Of a stretch of DNA of 64,000 nt, positions 12,641-28,104 are shown in pieces. The notes below the pieces were generated by a model, which worked only from the letters and a program-made list of their open reading frames with translations, was not told the DNA's origin and made no database searches. Source of the DNA: Piscicola geometra (Eukaryota; Annelida; Clitellata; Hirudinida; Piscicolidae); NCBI GenBank assembly GCA_943735955.1, contig OX030958.1, forward strand, positions 12,220,362 to 12,284,361, read 5' to 3'. A program made the position numbers and the translations under genes. Every line of letters begins with the position of its first letter. The first letter of the stretch is position 1.

Positions 12641-13310
12641 GAACGATGAAGACGGTGAAGACGGTGAAGACGATGAAGACGGTGAAGACGCTGAAGACGA
12701 TGAAGACGATGAAGACGGTGAAGAAGATGAAGACGATGAAGACGGTGAAGACGATGAAGACGGTGAAGACGATGGAGACGATGAAGACGGTGAAGACGAT
12801 GAAGACGATGAAGACGGTGAAGACGATGAAGACGGTGAAGACGATGAAGACGATGAAGACGGTGAAGACGGTGAAGACGGTGAAGACGATGAAGACGATG
12901 AAGACGATGAAAACGGTGAAGACGATGAAGACGGTGAAGACGGTGAAGACGATGAAAACGGTGAAGACGATGAAGACGATGAAGACGGTGAAGACGATGA
13001 AGACGATGAAGACGATGAAGACGATGAAGACGATGAAGACGGTGAAGACGATGGAGACGATGAAGACGATGAAGACGGTAAAGACGATGAAGACGGTGAA
13101 GACGATGAAGACGGTGAAGACGATGAAGACGGTGAAGACGATGGAGACGATGAAGACGGTGAAGACGATGAAGACGATGAAGACGGTGAAGACGATGAAG
13201 ACGATGAAGACGATGAAGACGGTGAAGACGATGAAGACGGTGAAGACGATGAAGACGATGAAGACGATGAAGACGATGAAGACGGTGAAGACGATGAAGA
13301 CGGTGAAGAC

Positions 13311-14236
13311 GAACGATGAAGACGGTGAAGACGGTGAAGACGATGAAGACGGTGAAGACGCTGAAGACGATGAAGACGATGAAGACGGTGAAGAAGATGA
13401 AGACGATGAAGACGGTGAAGACGATGAAGACGGTGAAGACGATGGAGACGATGAAGACGGTGAAGACGATGAAGACGATGAAGACGGTGAAGACGATGAA
13501 GACGGTGAAGACGATGAAGACGATGAAGACGGTGAAGACGGTGAAGACGGTGAAGACGATGAAGACGATGAAGACGATGAAAACGGTGAAGACGATGAAG
13601 ACGGTGAAGACGGTGAAGACGATGAAAACGGTGAAGACGATGAAGACGATGAAGACGATGAAGACGATGAAGACGATGAAGACGGTGAAGACGGTGAAGA
13701 CGATGAAGACGATGAAGACGGTAAAGACGATGAAGACGGTGAAGACGATGAAGACGGTGAAGACGATGAAGACGGTGAAGACGATGAAGACGATGAAGAC
13801 GGTGAAGATGGTGAAGACGGTGAAGACGATGAAGACGATGAAGACGATGAAGACGATGAAGACGGTGAAGACGATGGAGACGATGAAGACGATGAAGACG
13901 GTAAAGACGATGAAGACGGTGAAGACGATGAAGACGGTGAAGACGATGAAGACGGTGAAGACGGTGAAGACGATGAAGACGAACGATGAAGACGATGAAG
14001 ACGGTGAAGACGATGAAGACGGTGAAGACGGTGAAGACGATGAAGACGATGAAGACGGTGAAGACGATGGAGACGATGAAGACGGTGAAGACGATGAAGA
14101 CGATGAAGACGGTGAAGACGATGAAGACGATGAAGACGATGAAGACGGTGAAGACGATGAAGACGGTGAAGACGATGAAGACGATGAAGACGATGAAGAC
14201 GATGAAGACGGTGAAGACGATGAAGACGGTGAAGAC
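13311..14236 (+). repeat. 926-bp D3 block, copy 2
   Basis: Matches 11,715-12,640 throughout. The intervening 670-bp segment 12,641-13,310 has the same length but a different order of variants, so equal length does not by itself mean a shared copy. Confidence 0.85.
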
Positions 14237-17200
14237 GAACGATGAAGACGGTGAAGACGGTGAAGACGATGAAGACGGTGAAGACGCTGAAGACGATGAA
14301 GACGATGAAGACGGTGAAGAAGATGAAGACGATGAAGACGGTGAAGACGATGAAGACGGTGAAGACGATGGAGACGATGAAGACGGTGAAGACGATGAAG
14401 ACGATGAAGACGGTGAAGACGATGAAGACGGTGAAGACGATGAAGACGATGAAGACGGTGAAGACGGTGAAGACGGTGAAGACGATGAAGACGATGAAGA
14501 CGATGAAAACGGTGAAGACGATGAAGACGGTGAAGACGGTGAAGACGATGAAAACGGTGAAGACGATGAAGACGATGAAGACGGTGAAGACGATGAAGAC
14601 GATGAAGACGATGAAGACGATGAAGACGATGAAGACGGTGAAGACGATGGAGACGATGAAGACGATGAAGACGGTAAAGACGATGAAGACGGTGAAGACG
14701 ATGAAGACGGTGAAGACGATGAAGACGGTGAAGACGATGAAGACGATGAAGACGGTGAAGATGGTGAAGACGGTGAAGACGATGAAGACGATGAAGACGA
14801 TGAAGACGATGAAGACGGTGAAGACGATGGAGACGATGAAGACGATGAAGACGGTAAAGACGATGAAGACGGTGAAGACGATGAAGACGGTGAAGACGAT
14901 GAAGACGGTGAAGACGATGAAGACGATGAAGACGGTGAAGATGGTGAAGACGGTGAAGACGATGAAGACGATGAAGACGATGAAGACGGTGAAGACGATG
15001 AAGACGATGAAGACGGTGAAGACGGTGAAGACGGTGAAGACGATGAAGACGATGAAGACGATGAAAACGGTGAAGACGATGAAGACGGTGAAGACGGTGA
15101 AGACGATGAAAACGGTGAAGACGATGAAGACGATGAAGACGGTGAAGACGATGAAGACGGTGAAGACGATGAAGACGATGGAGACGATGAAGACGATGAA
15201 GACGGTGAAAACGATGAAGACGGTGAAGACGATGAAGACGGTGAAGACGATGAAGACGGTGAAGACGATGAAGACGATGAAGACGAACGATGAAGACGAT
15301 GAAGACGGTGAAGACGATGAAGACGGTGAAGACGGTGAAGACGATGAAGACGATGAAGACGGTGAAGACGATGGAGACGATGAAGACGGTGAAGACGATG
15401 AAGACGATGAAGACGGTGAAGACGGTAAAGACGATGAAGACGGTGAAGACGATGAAGACGGTGAAGACGATGAAGACGGTGAAGACGATGAAGACGATGA
15501 AGACGGTGAAGATGGTGAAGACGGTGAAGACGATGAAGACGATGAAGACGATGAAGACGATGAAGACGGTGAAGACGATGGAGACGATGAAGACGATGAA
15601 GACGGTAAAGACGATGAAGACGGTGAAGACGATGAAGACGGTGAAGACGATGAAGACGGTGAAGACGATGAAGACGATGAAGACGGTGAAGATGGTGAAG
15701 ACGGTGAAGACGATGAAGACGATGAAGACGATGAAGACGGTGAAGACGATGAAGACGATGAAGACGGTGAAGACGGTGAAGACGGTGAAGACGATGAAGA
15801 CGATGAAGACGATGAAAACGGTGAAGACGATGAAGACGGTGAAGACGGTGAAGACGATGAAAACGGTGAAGACGATGAAGACGATGAAGACGGTGAAGAC
15901 GATGAAGACGGTGAAGACGATGAAGACGATGGAGACGATGAAGACGATGAAGACGGTGAAAACGATGAAGACGGTGAAGACGATGAAGACGGTGAAGACG
16001 ATGAAGACGGTGAAGACGATGAAGACGATGAAGACGAACGATGAAGACGATGAAGACGGTGAAGACGATGAAGACGGTGAAGACGGTGAAGACGATGAAG
16101 ACGATGAAGACGGTGAAGACGATGGAGACGATGAAGACGGTGAAGACGATGAAGACGATGAAGACGGTGAAGACGATGAAGACGATGAAGACGATGAAGA
16201 CGGTGAAGACGATGAAGACGGTGAAGACGATGAAGACGATGAAGACGATGAAGACGATGAAGACGGTGAAGACGATGAAGACGGTGAAGACGAACGATGA
16301 AGACGGTGAAGACGGTGAAGACGATGAAGACGGTGAAGACGCTGAAGACGATGAAGACGATGAAGACGGTGAAGAAGATGAAGACGATGAAGACGGTGAA
16401 GACGATGAAGACGGTGAAGACGATGGAGACGATGAAGACGGTGAAGACGATGAAGACGATGAAGACGGTGAAGACGATGAAGACGGTGAAGACGATGAAG
16501 ACGATGAAGACGGTGAAGACGGTGAAGACGATGAAGACGATGAAGACGATGAAAACGGTGAAGACGATGAAGACGGTGAAGACGGTGAAGACGATGAAAA
16601 CGGTGAAGACGATGAAGACGATGAAGACGGTGAAGACGATGAAGACGATGAAGACGATGAAGACGATGAAGACGATGAAGACGGTGAAGACGATGGAGAC
16701 GATGAAGACGATGAAGACGGTAAAGACGATGAAGACGGTGAAGACGATGAAGACGGTGAAGACGATGAAGACGGTGAAGACGATGAAGACGATGAAGACG
16801 GTGAAGATGGTGAAGACGGTGAAGACGATGAAGACGATGAAGACGATGAAGACGATGAAGACGGTGAAGACGATGGAGACGATGAAGACGATGAAGACGA
16901 TGAAGACGGTGAAGACGATGAAGACGGTGAAAACGGTGAAGACGATGAAGACGATGAAGACGGTGAAGACGATGAAGACGATGAAGACGATGAAGACGAT
17001 GAAGACGATGAAGACGGTGAAGACGATGGAGACGATGAAGACGATGAAGACGGTAAAGACGATGAAGACGGTGAAGACGATGAAGACGGTGAAGACGATG
17101 AAGACGGTGAAGACGATGAAGACGATGAAGACGGTGAAGATGGTGAAGACGGTGAAGACGATGAAGACGATGAAGACGATGAAGACGATGGAGACGATGA

Positions 17201-20200
17201 AGACGATGAAGACGGTGAAAACGATGAAGACGGTGAAGACGATGAAGACGGTGAAGACGATGAAGACGGTGAAGACGATGAAGACGATGAAGACGAACGA
17301 TGAAGACGATGAAGACGGTGAAGACGATGAAGACGGTGAAGACGGTGAAGACGATGAAGACGATGAAGACGGTGAAGACGATGGAGACGATGAAGACGGT
17401 GAAGACGATGAAGACGATGAAGACGGTGAAGACGATGAAGACGATGAAGACGATGAAGACGGTGAAGACGATGAAGACGGTGAAGACGATGAAGACGATG
17501 AAGACGATGAAGACGATGAAGACGGTGAAGACGATGAAGACGGTGAAGACGATGAAGACGATGAAGACGATGAAGACGGTGAAGACGGTGAAGACGGTGA
17601 AGACGATGAAGACGATGAAGACGATGAAAACGGTGAAGACGATGAAGACGGTGAAGACGGTGAAGACGATGAAAACGGTGAAGACGATGAAGACGATGAA
17701 GACGGTGAAGACGATGAAGACGATGAAGACGATGAAGACGATGAAGACGATGAAGACGGTGAAGACGATGGAGACGATGAAGACGATGAAGACGGTAAAG
17801 ACGATGAAGACGGTGAAGACGATGAAGACGGTGAAGACGATGAAGACGGTGAAGACGATGAAGACGATGAAGACGGTGAAGATGGTGAAGACGGTGAAGA
17901 CGATGAAGACGATGAAGACGATGAAGACGATGAAGACGGTGAAGACGATGGAGACGATGAAGACGATGAAGACGGTAAAGACGATGAAGACGGTGAAGAC
18001 GATGAAGACGGTGAAGACGATGAAGACGGTGAAGACGATGAAGACGATGAAGACGGTGAAGATGGTGAAGACGGTGAAGACGATGAAGACGATGAAGACG
18101 ATGAAGACGGTGAAGACGATGAAGACGATGAAGACGGTGAAGACGGTGAAGACGGTGAAGACGATGAAGACGATGAAGACGATGAAAACGGTGAAGACGA
18201 TGAAGACGGTGAAGACGGTGAAGACGATGAAAACGGTGAAGACGATGAAGACGATGAAGACGGTGAAGACGATGAAGACGGTGAAGACGATGAAGACGAT
18301 GGAGACGATGAAGACGATGAAGACGGTGAAAACGATGAAGACGGTGAAGACGATGAAGACGGTGAAGACGATGAAGACGGTGAAGACGATGAAGACGGTG
18401 AAGACGATGAAGACGGTGAAGACGATGAAGACGATGAAGACGAACGATGAAGACGATGAAGACGGTGAAGACGATGAAGACGGTGAAGACGGTGAAGACG
18501 ATGAAGACGATGAAGACGGTGAAGACGATGGAGACGATGAAGACGGTGAAGACGATGAAGACGATGAAGACGGTGAAGACGATGAAGACGATGAAGACGA
18601 TGAAGACGGTGAAGACGATGAAGACGGTGAAGACGATGAAGACGATGAAGACGATGAAGACGATGAAGACGGTGAAGACGATGAAGACGGTGAAGACGAA
18701 CGATGAAGACGGTGAAGACGGTGAAGACGATGAAGACGGTGAAGACGCTGAAGACGATGAAGACGATGAAGACGGTGAAGAAGATGAAGACGATGAAGAC
18801 GGTGAAGACGATGAAGACGGTGAAGACGATGGAGACGATGAAGACGGTGAAGACGATGAAGACGATGAAGACGGTGAAGACGATGAAGACGGTGAAGACG
18901 ATGAAGACGATGAAGACGGTGAAGACGGTGAAGACGGTGAAGACGATGAAGACGATGAAGACGATGAAAACGGTGAAGACGATGAAGACGGTGAAGACGG
19001 TGAAGACGATGAAAACGGTGAAGACGATGAAGACGATGAAGACGGTGAAGACGATGAAGACGATGAAGACGATGAAGACGATGAAGACGATGAAGACGGT
19101 GAAGACGATGGAGACGATGAAGACGATGAAGACGGTAAAGACGATGAAGACGGTGAAGACGATGAAGACGGTGAAGACGATGAAGACGGTGAAGACGATG
19201 AAGACGATGAAGACGGTGAAGATGGTGAAGACGGTGAAGACGATGAAGACGATGAAGACGATGAAGACGATGAAGACGGTGAAGACGATGGAGACGATGA
19301 AGACGATGAAGACGATGAAGACGGTGAAGACGATGAAGACGGTGAAAACGGTGAAGACGATGAAGACGATGAAGACGGTGAAGACGATGAAGACGATGAA
19401 GACGATGAAGACGATGAAGACGATGAAGACGGTGAAGACGATGGAGACGATGAAGACGATGAAGACGGTAAAGACGATGAAGACGGTGAAGACGATGAAG
19501 ACGGTGAAGACGATGAAGACGGTGAAGACGATGAAGACGATGAAGACGGTGAAGATGGTGAAGACGGTGAAGACGATGAAGACGATGAAGACGATGAAGA
19601 CGATGAAGACGGTGAAGACGATGGAGACGATGAAGACGATGAAGACGGTAAAGACGATGAAGACGGTGAAGACGATGAAGACGGTGAAGACGATGAAGAC
19701 GGTGAAGACGATGAAGACGATGAAGACGGTGAAGATGGTGAAGACGGTGAAGACGATGAAGACGATGAAGACGATGAAGACGGTGAAGACGATGAAGACG
19801 ATGAAGACGGTGAAGACGGTGAAGACGGTGAAGACGATGAAGACGATGAAGACGATGAAAACGGTGAAGACGATGAAGACGGTGAAGACGGTGAAGACGA
19901 TGAAAACGGTGAAGACGATGAAGACGATGAAGACGGTGAAGACGATGAAGACGGTGAAGACGATGAAGACGATGGAGACGATGAAGACGATGAAGACGGT
20001 GAAAACGATGAAGACGGTGAAGACGATGAAGACGGTGAAGACGATGAAGACGGTGAAGACGATGAAGACGATGAAGACGAACGATGAAGACGATGAAGAC
20101 GGTGAAGACGATGAAGACGGTGAAGACGGTGAAGACGATGAAGACGATGAAGACGGTGAAGACGATGGAGACGATGAAGACGGTGAAGACGATGAAGACG

Positions 20201-20949
20201 ATGAAGACGATGAAGATGGTGAAGACGATGAAGACGATGAAGACGATGAAGACGGTGAAGACGATGAAGACGGTGAAGACGATGAAGACGATGAAGACGA
20301 TGAAGACGATGAAGACGGTGAAGACGATGAAGACGGTGAAGACGAACGATGAAGACGGTGAAGACGGTGAAGACGGTGAAGACGATGAAGACGGTGAAGA
20401 CGCTGAAGACGATGAAGACGATGAAGACGGTGAAGAAGATGAAGACGATGAAGACGGTGAAGACGATGAAGACGGTGAAGACGATGGAGACGATGAAGAC
20501 GGTGAAGACGATGAAGACGATGAAGACGGTGAAGACGATGAAGACGGTGAAGACGATGAAGACGATGAAGACGGTGAAGACGGTGAAGACGGTGAAGACG
20601 GTGAAGACGATGAAGACGATGAAGACGATGAAAACGGTGAAGACGATGAAGACGGTGAAGACGGTGAAGACGATGAAAACGGTGAAGACGATGAAGACGA
20701 TGAAGACGGTGAAGACGATGAAGACGATGAAGACGATGAAGACGATGAAGACGATGAAGACGGTGAAGACGATGGAGACGATGAAGACGATGAAGACGGT
20801 AAAGACGATGAAGACGGTGAAGACGATGAAGACGGTGAAGACGATGAAGACGGTGAAGACGATGAAGACGATGAAGACGGTGAAGATGGTGAAGACGGTG
20901 AAGACGATGAAGACGATGAAGACGATGAAGACGATGAAGACGGTGAAGA

Positions 20950-22993
20950 CGATGGAGACGATGAAGACGATGAAGACGATGAAGACGGTGAAGACGATGA
21001 AGACGGTGAAGACGGTGAAGACGATGAAGACGATGAAGACGGTGAAGACGATGGAGACGATGAAGAGGGTGAAGACGATGAAGACGGTGAAGACGATGAA
21101 GACGGTGAAGACCATGAAGACGATGAAGACGATGAAGACGGTGAAGACGATGAAGACGATAAAGACGATGAAGACGGTGAAGACGGTGAAGACGATGAAG
21201 ACGATGAAGACGATGAAGACGATGAAGACGATGAAGACGGTGAAGACGATGAAGACGGTGAAGACGATGAAGACGGTGAAGACGGTGAAGACGGTGAAGA
21301 CGATGAAGACGATGAAGACGGTGAAGACGATGAAGACGATGAAGACGGTGAAGACGATGAAGACGATGAAGACGATGAAGACGATGAAGACGATGAAGAC
21401 GATGAAGACGGTGAAGACGATGGAGACGATGAAGACGATGAAGACGGTAAAGACGATGAAGACGGTGAAGACGATGAAGACGGTGAAGACGATGAAGACG
21501 GTGAAGACGATGAAGACGATGAAGACGGTGAAGATGGTGAAGACGGTGAAGACGATGAAGACGATGAACACGGTGAAGACGATGAAGACGATGAAGACGA
21601 TGAAGACGATGAAGACGATGAAGACGGTGAAGACGATGGAGACGATGAAGACGATGAAGACGATGAAGACGGTGAAGACGATGAAGACGGTGTAGACGGT
21701 GAAGACGATGAAGACGATGAAGACGGTGAAGACGATGGAGACGATGAAGAGGGTGAAGACGATGAAGACGGTGAAGACGATGAAGACGGTGAAGACGATG
21801 AAGACGATAAAGACGATGAAGACGGTGAAGACGATGAAGACGATAAAGACGATGAAGACGGTGAAGACGGTGAAGACGATGAAGACGATGAAGACGATGA
21901 AGACGATGAAGACGATGAAGACGGTGAAGACGATGAAGACGGTGAAGACGATGAAGACGGTGAAGACGGTGAAGACGGTGAAGACGATGAAGACGATGAA
22001 GACGGTGAAGACGATGAAGACGATGAAGACGATGAAGACGGTGAAGACGATGAAGACGGTGAAGACGATGAAGACGGTGAAGACGATGAAGACGGTGAAG
22101 ACGATGAAGACGATGAAGACGATGAAGACGGTGAAGACGATGAAGACGATGAAGACGATGAAGACGGTGAAGACGATGAAGACGATGAAGACGATGAAGA
22201 CGATGAAGACGGTGAAGACGGTGAAGACGATGAAGACGGTGAAGACGATGAAGACGATGAAGACGGTGAAGACGATGAAGACGATGAAGACGGTGAAGAC
22301 GGTGAAGACGGTGAAGACGATGAAGACGGTGAAGACGATGAAGACGGTGAAGACGATGAAGACGATGAAGACGATGAAGACGATGAAGACGGTGAAGACG
22401 ATGGAGACGATGAAGACGATGAAGACGGTAAAGACGATGAAGACGGTGAAGACGATGAAGACGGTGAAGACGATGAAGACGGTGAAGACGATGAAGACGA
22501 TGAAGACGGTGAAGATGGTGAAGACGGTGAAGACGATGAAGACGATGAAGACGATGAAGACGATGAAGACGGTGAAGACGATGGAGACGATGAAGACGAT
22601 GAAGACGATGAAGACGGTGAAGACGATAAAGACGGTGAAGACGGTGAAGACGATGAAGACGATGAAGACGGTGAAGACGATGGAGACGATGAAGAGGGTG
22701 AAGACGATGAAGACGGTGAAGACGATGAAGACGGTGAAGACCATGAAGACGATGAAGACGATGAAGACGGTGAAGACGATGAAGACGATAAAGACGATGA
22801 AGACGGTGAAGACGGTGAAGACGATGAAGACGATGAAGACGATGAAGACGATGAAGACGATGAAGACGGTGAAGACGATGAAGACGGTGAAGACGATGAA
22901 GACGGTGAAGACGGTGAAGACGGTGAAGACGATGAAGACGATGAAGACGATGAAGACGATGAAGACGGTGAAGACGATGAAGACGGTGAAGAC
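20950..22993 (+). repeat. D4-type block inserted in D3 (first)
   Basis: Between the J at 20,344 and the J at 22,994 there is a 2.65-kb interval without J. It carries D4 markers: GAAGAGGGTGAAG near 21,065, 21,748 and 22,692; GACCATGAAG near 21,111 and 22,741; GATGAACACGG near 21,568; and GGTGTAGAC with TAG at 21,693-21,695. The left boundary is approximate because D3 and D4 share the preceding GATGGAGAC-rich stretch. Confidence 0.7.
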
Positions 22994-24809
22994 GAACGAT
23001 GAAGACGGTGAAGACGGTGAAGACGATGAAGACGGTGAAGACGCTGAAGACGATGAAGACGATGAAGACGGTGAAGAAGATGAAGACGATGAAGACGGTG
23101 AAGACGATGAAGACGGTGAAGACGATGGAGACGATGAAGACGGTGAAGACGATGAAGACGATGAAGACGGTGAAGACGATGAAGACGGTGAAGACGATGA
23201 AGACGATGAAGACGGTGAAGACGGTGAAGACGGTGAAGACGATGAAGACGATGAAGACGATGAAAACGGTGAAGACGATGAAGACGGTGAAGACGGTGAA
23301 GACGGTGAAGACGATGAAAACGGTGAAGACGATGAAGACGATGAAGACGGTGAAGACGATGAAGACGATGAAGACGATGAAGACGATGAAGACGATGAAG
23401 ACGGTGAAGACGATGGAGACGATGAAGACGATGAAGACGGTAAAGACGATGAAGACGGTGAAGACGATGAAGACGGTGAAGACGATGAAGACGGTGAAGA
23501 CGATGAAGACGATGAAGACGGTGAAGATGGTGAAGACGGTGAAGACGATGAAGACGATGAAGACGATGAAGACGATGAAGACGGTGAAGACGATGGAGAC
23601 GATGAAGACGATGAAGACGATGAAGACGGTGAAGACGATGAAGACGGTGAAAACGGTGAAGACGATGAAGACGATGAAGACGGTGAAGACGATGAAGACG
23701 ATGAAGACGATGAAGACGATGAAGACGATGAAGACGGTGAAGACGATGGAGACGATGAAGACGATGAAGACGGTAAAGACGATGAAGACGGTGAAGACGA
23801 TGAAGACGGTGAAGACGATGAATACGGTGAAGACGATGAAGACGATGAAGACGGTGAAGATGGTGAAGACGGTGAAGACGATGAAGACGATGAAGACGAT
23901 GAAGACGATGAAGACGGTGAAGACGATGGAGACGATGAAGACGATGAAGACGGTAAAGACGATGAAGACGGTGAAGACGATGAAGACGGTGAAGACGATG
24001 AAGACGATGAAGACGGTGAAGATGGTGAAGACGGTGAAGACGATGAAGACGATGAAGACGATGAAGACGGTGAAGACGATGAAGACGATGAAGACGGTGA
24101 AGACGGTGAAGACGGTGAAGACGATGAAGACGATGAAGACGATGAAAACGGTGAAGACGATGAAGACGGTGAAGACGGTGAAGACGATGAAAACGGTGAA
24201 GACGATGAAGACGATGAAGACGGTGAAGACGATGAAGACGGTGAAGACGATGAAGACGATGGAGACGATGAAGACGATGAAGACGGTGAAAACGATGAAG
24301 ACGGTGAAGACGATGAAGACGGTGAAGACGATGAAGACGGTGAAGACGATGAAGACGGTGAAGACGATGAAGACGATGAAGACGAACGATGAAGACGATG
24401 AAGACGGTGAAGACGATGAAGACGGTGAAGACGGTGAAGACGATGAAGACGATGAAGACGGTGAAGACGATGGAGACGATGAAGACGGTGAAGACGATGA
24501 AGACGATGAAGACGATGAAGACGGTGAAGACGATGAAGACGATGAAGACGATGAAGACGGTGAAGACGATGAAGACGGTGAAGACGATGAAGACGATGAA
24601 GACGATGAAGACGATGAAGACGGTGAAGACGATGAAGACGGTGAAGACGAACGATGAAGACGGTGAAGACGGTGAAGACGGTGAAGACGATGAAGACGGT
24701 GAAGACGCTGAAGACGATGAAGACGATGAAGACGGTGAAGAAGATGAAGACGATGAAGACGGTGAAGACGATGAAGACGGTGAAGACGATGGAGACGATG
24801 AAGGCGATG

Positions 24810-25786
24810 AAGACGGTGAAGATGGTGAAGACGGTGAAGACGATGAAGACGATGAAGACGATGAAGACGATGAAGACGGTGAAGACGATGGAGACGATGA
24901 AGACGATGAAGACGATGAAGACGGTGAAGACGATGAAGACGGTGAAGACGGTGAAGACGATGAAGACGATGAAGACGGTGAAGACGATGGAGACGATGAA
25001 GAGGGTGAAGACGATGAAGACGGTGAAGACGATGAAGACGGTGAAGACGATGAAGACGATGAAGACGGTGAAGATGGTGAAGACGGTGAAGACGATGAAG
25101 ACGATGAAGACGATGAAGACGATGAAGACGGTGAAGACGATGGAGACGATGAAGACGATGAAGACGATGAAGACGGTGAAGACGATGAAGACGGTGAAGA
25201 CGGTGAAGACGATGAAGACGATGAAGACGGTGAAGACGATGGAGACGATGAAGAGGGTGAAGACGATGAAGACGGTGAAGACGATGAAGACGGTGAAGAC
25301 CATGAAGACGATGAAGACGATGAAGACGGTGAAAACGATGAAGACGATAAAGACGATGAAGACGGTGAAGACGGTGAAGACGATGAAGACGATGAAGACG
25401 ATGAAGACGATGAAGACGATGAAGACGGTGAAGACGATGAAGACGGTGAAGACGATGAAGACGGTGAAGACGGTGAAGACGGTGAAGACGATGAAGACGA
25501 TGAAGACGGTGAAGACGATGAAGACGATGAAGACGATGAAGACGGTGAAGACGATGAAGACGGTGAAGACGATGAAGACGGTGAAGACGATGAAGACGGT
25601 GAAGACGATGAAGACGATGAAGACGATGAAGACGATGAAGACGATGAAGACGATGAAGACGGTGAAGACGATGGAGACGATGAAGACGATGAAGACGGTG
25701 AAGACGATGAAGACGGTGAAGACGATGAAGACGATGAAGACGATGAAGACGATGAAGACGGTGAAGACGATGAAGACGGTGAAGAC
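24810..25786 (+). repeat. D4-type block inserted in D3 (second)
   Basis: GAAGAGGGTGAAG occurs near 25,010 and 25,252, and GACCATGAAG near 25,301, inside an otherwise D3 context bounded by J at 24,649 and 25,787. An internal duplication of about 240 bp gives the two GAAGAGGGTG copies. The left edge is approximate. Confidence 0.65.
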
Positions 25787-28104
25787 GAACGATGAAGACG
25801 GTGAAGACGGTGAAGACGATGAAGACGGTGAAGACGCTGAAGACGATGAAGACGATGAAGACGGTGAAGAAGATGAAGACGATGAAGACGGTGAAGACGA
25901 TGAAGACGATGAAGACGATGAAGACGATGAAAACGGTGAAGACGATGAAGACGGTGAAGACGGTGAAGACGATGAAAACGGTGAAGACGATGAAGACGAT
26001 GAAGACGGTGAAGACGATGAAGACGATGAAGACGATGAAGACGATGAAGACGATGAAGACGGTGAAAACGATGGAGACGATGAAGACGATGAAGACGGTA
26101 AAGACGATGAAGACGGTGAAGACGATGAAGACGGTGAAGACGATGAAGACGGTGAAGACGATGAAGACGATGAAGACGGTGAAGATGGTGAAGACGGTGA
26201 AGACGATGAAGACGATGAAGACGATGAAGACGATGAAGACGGTGAAGACGATGGAGACGATGAAGACGATGAAGACGATGAAGACGGTGAAGACGATGAA
26301 GACGGTGAAAACGGTGAAGACGATGAAGACGATGAAGACGGTGAAGACGATGAAGACGATGAAGACGATGAAGACGATGAAGACGATGAAGACGGTGAAG
26401 ACGATGGAGACGATGAAGACGATGAAGACGGTAAAGACGATGAAGACGGTGAAGACGATGAAGACGGTGAAGACGATGAAGACGGTGAAGACGATGAAGA
26501 CGATGAAGACGGTGAAGATGGTGAAGACGGTGAAGACGATGAAGACGATGAAGACGATGAAGACGATGAAGACGGTGAAGACGATGGAGACGATGAAGAC
26601 GATGAAGACGGTAAAGACGATGAAGACGGTGAAGACGATGAAGACGGTGAAGACGATGAAGACGGTGAAGACGATGAAGACGATGAAGACGGTGAAGATG
26701 GTGAAGACGGTGAAGACGATGAAGACGATGAAGACGATGAAGACGGTGAAGACGATGAAGACGATGAAGACGGTGAAGACGGTGAAGACGGTGAAGACGA
26801 TGAAGACGATGAAGACGATGAAAACGGTGAAGACGATGAAGACGGTGAAGACGGTGAAGACGATGAAAACGGTGAAGACGATGAAGACGATGAAGACGGT
26901 GAAGACGATGAAGACGGTGAAGACGATGAAGACGATGGAGACGATGAAGACGATGAAGACGGTGAAAACGATGAAGACGGTGAAGACGATGAAGACGGTG
27001 AAGACGATGAAGACGGTGAAGACGATGAAGACGATGAAGACGAACGATGAAGACGATGAAGACGGTGAAGACGATGAAGACGGTGAAGACGGTGAAGACG
27101 ATGAAGACGATGAAGACGATGAAGACGATGAAGACGATGAAGACGATGAAGACGGTGAAGACGATGGAGACGATGAAGACGATGAAGACGGTAAAGACGA
27201 TGAAGACGGTGAAGACGATGAAGACGGTGAAGACGATGAAGACGGTGAAGACGATGAAGACGATGAAGACGGTGAAGATGGTGAAGACGGTGAAGACGAT
27301 GAAGACGATGAAGACGATGAAGACGATGAAGACGGTGAAGACGATGGAGACGATGAAGACGATGAAGACGGTAAAGACGATGAAGACGGTGAAGACGATG
27401 AAGACGGTGAAGACGATGAAGACGGTGAAGACGATGAAGACGATGAAGACGGTGAAGATGGTGAAGACGGTGAAGACGATGAAGACGATGAAGACGATGA
27501 AGACGGTGAAGACGATGAAGACGATGAAGACGGTGAAGACGGTGAAGACGGTGAAGACGATGAAGACGATGAAGACGATGAAAACGGTGAAGACGATGAA
27601 GACGGTGAAGACGGTGAAGACGATGAAAACGGTGAAGACGATGAAGACGATGAAGACGGTGAAGACGATGAAGACGGTGAAGACGATGAAGACGATGGAG
27701 ACGATGAAGACGATGAAGACGGTGAAAACGATGAAGACGGTGAAGACGATGAAGACGGTGAAGACGATGAAGACGGTGAAGACGATGAAGACGATGAAGA
27801 CGAACGATGAAGACGATGAAGACGGTGAAGACGATGAAGACGGTGAAGACGGTGAAGACGATGAAGACGATGAAGACGGTGAAGACGATGGAGACGATGA
27901 AGACGGTGAAGACGATGAAGACGATGAAGACGATGAAGACGGTGAAGACGATGAAGACGGTGAAGACGATGAAGACGATGAAGACGATGAAGACGATGAA
28001 GACGGTGAAGACGATGAAGACGGTGAAGACGAACGATGAAGACGGTGAAGACGGTGAAGACGGTGAAGACGATGAAGACGGTGAAGACGCTGAAGACGAT
28101 GAAG

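Larger units (their letters stand above)
11459..28030 (+). repeat. Satellite family D3, J-pair HOR with D4-type interruptions
   Basis: The repeating theme is a J pair about 256 bp apart (11,459/11,715; 12,385/12,641; 13,981/14,237; 16,036/16,292; 18,442/18,698), 265 bp apart at 20,079/20,344 and 24,384/24,649, and 229 bp apart at 27,802/28,031. The second J of each pair is followed by a diagnostic order: GACGCTGAAG, then GGTGAAGAAGATGAAG, then GATGGAGAC. That order also follows single J sites at 12,641, 13,311, 22,994 and 25,787. GAAGATGGTGAAG and GGTAAAGAC recur about every 180 bp in the interior. Segments at 15,285 and 17,295 carry the first J without the second and look like recombined copies. 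Confidence 0.85.
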
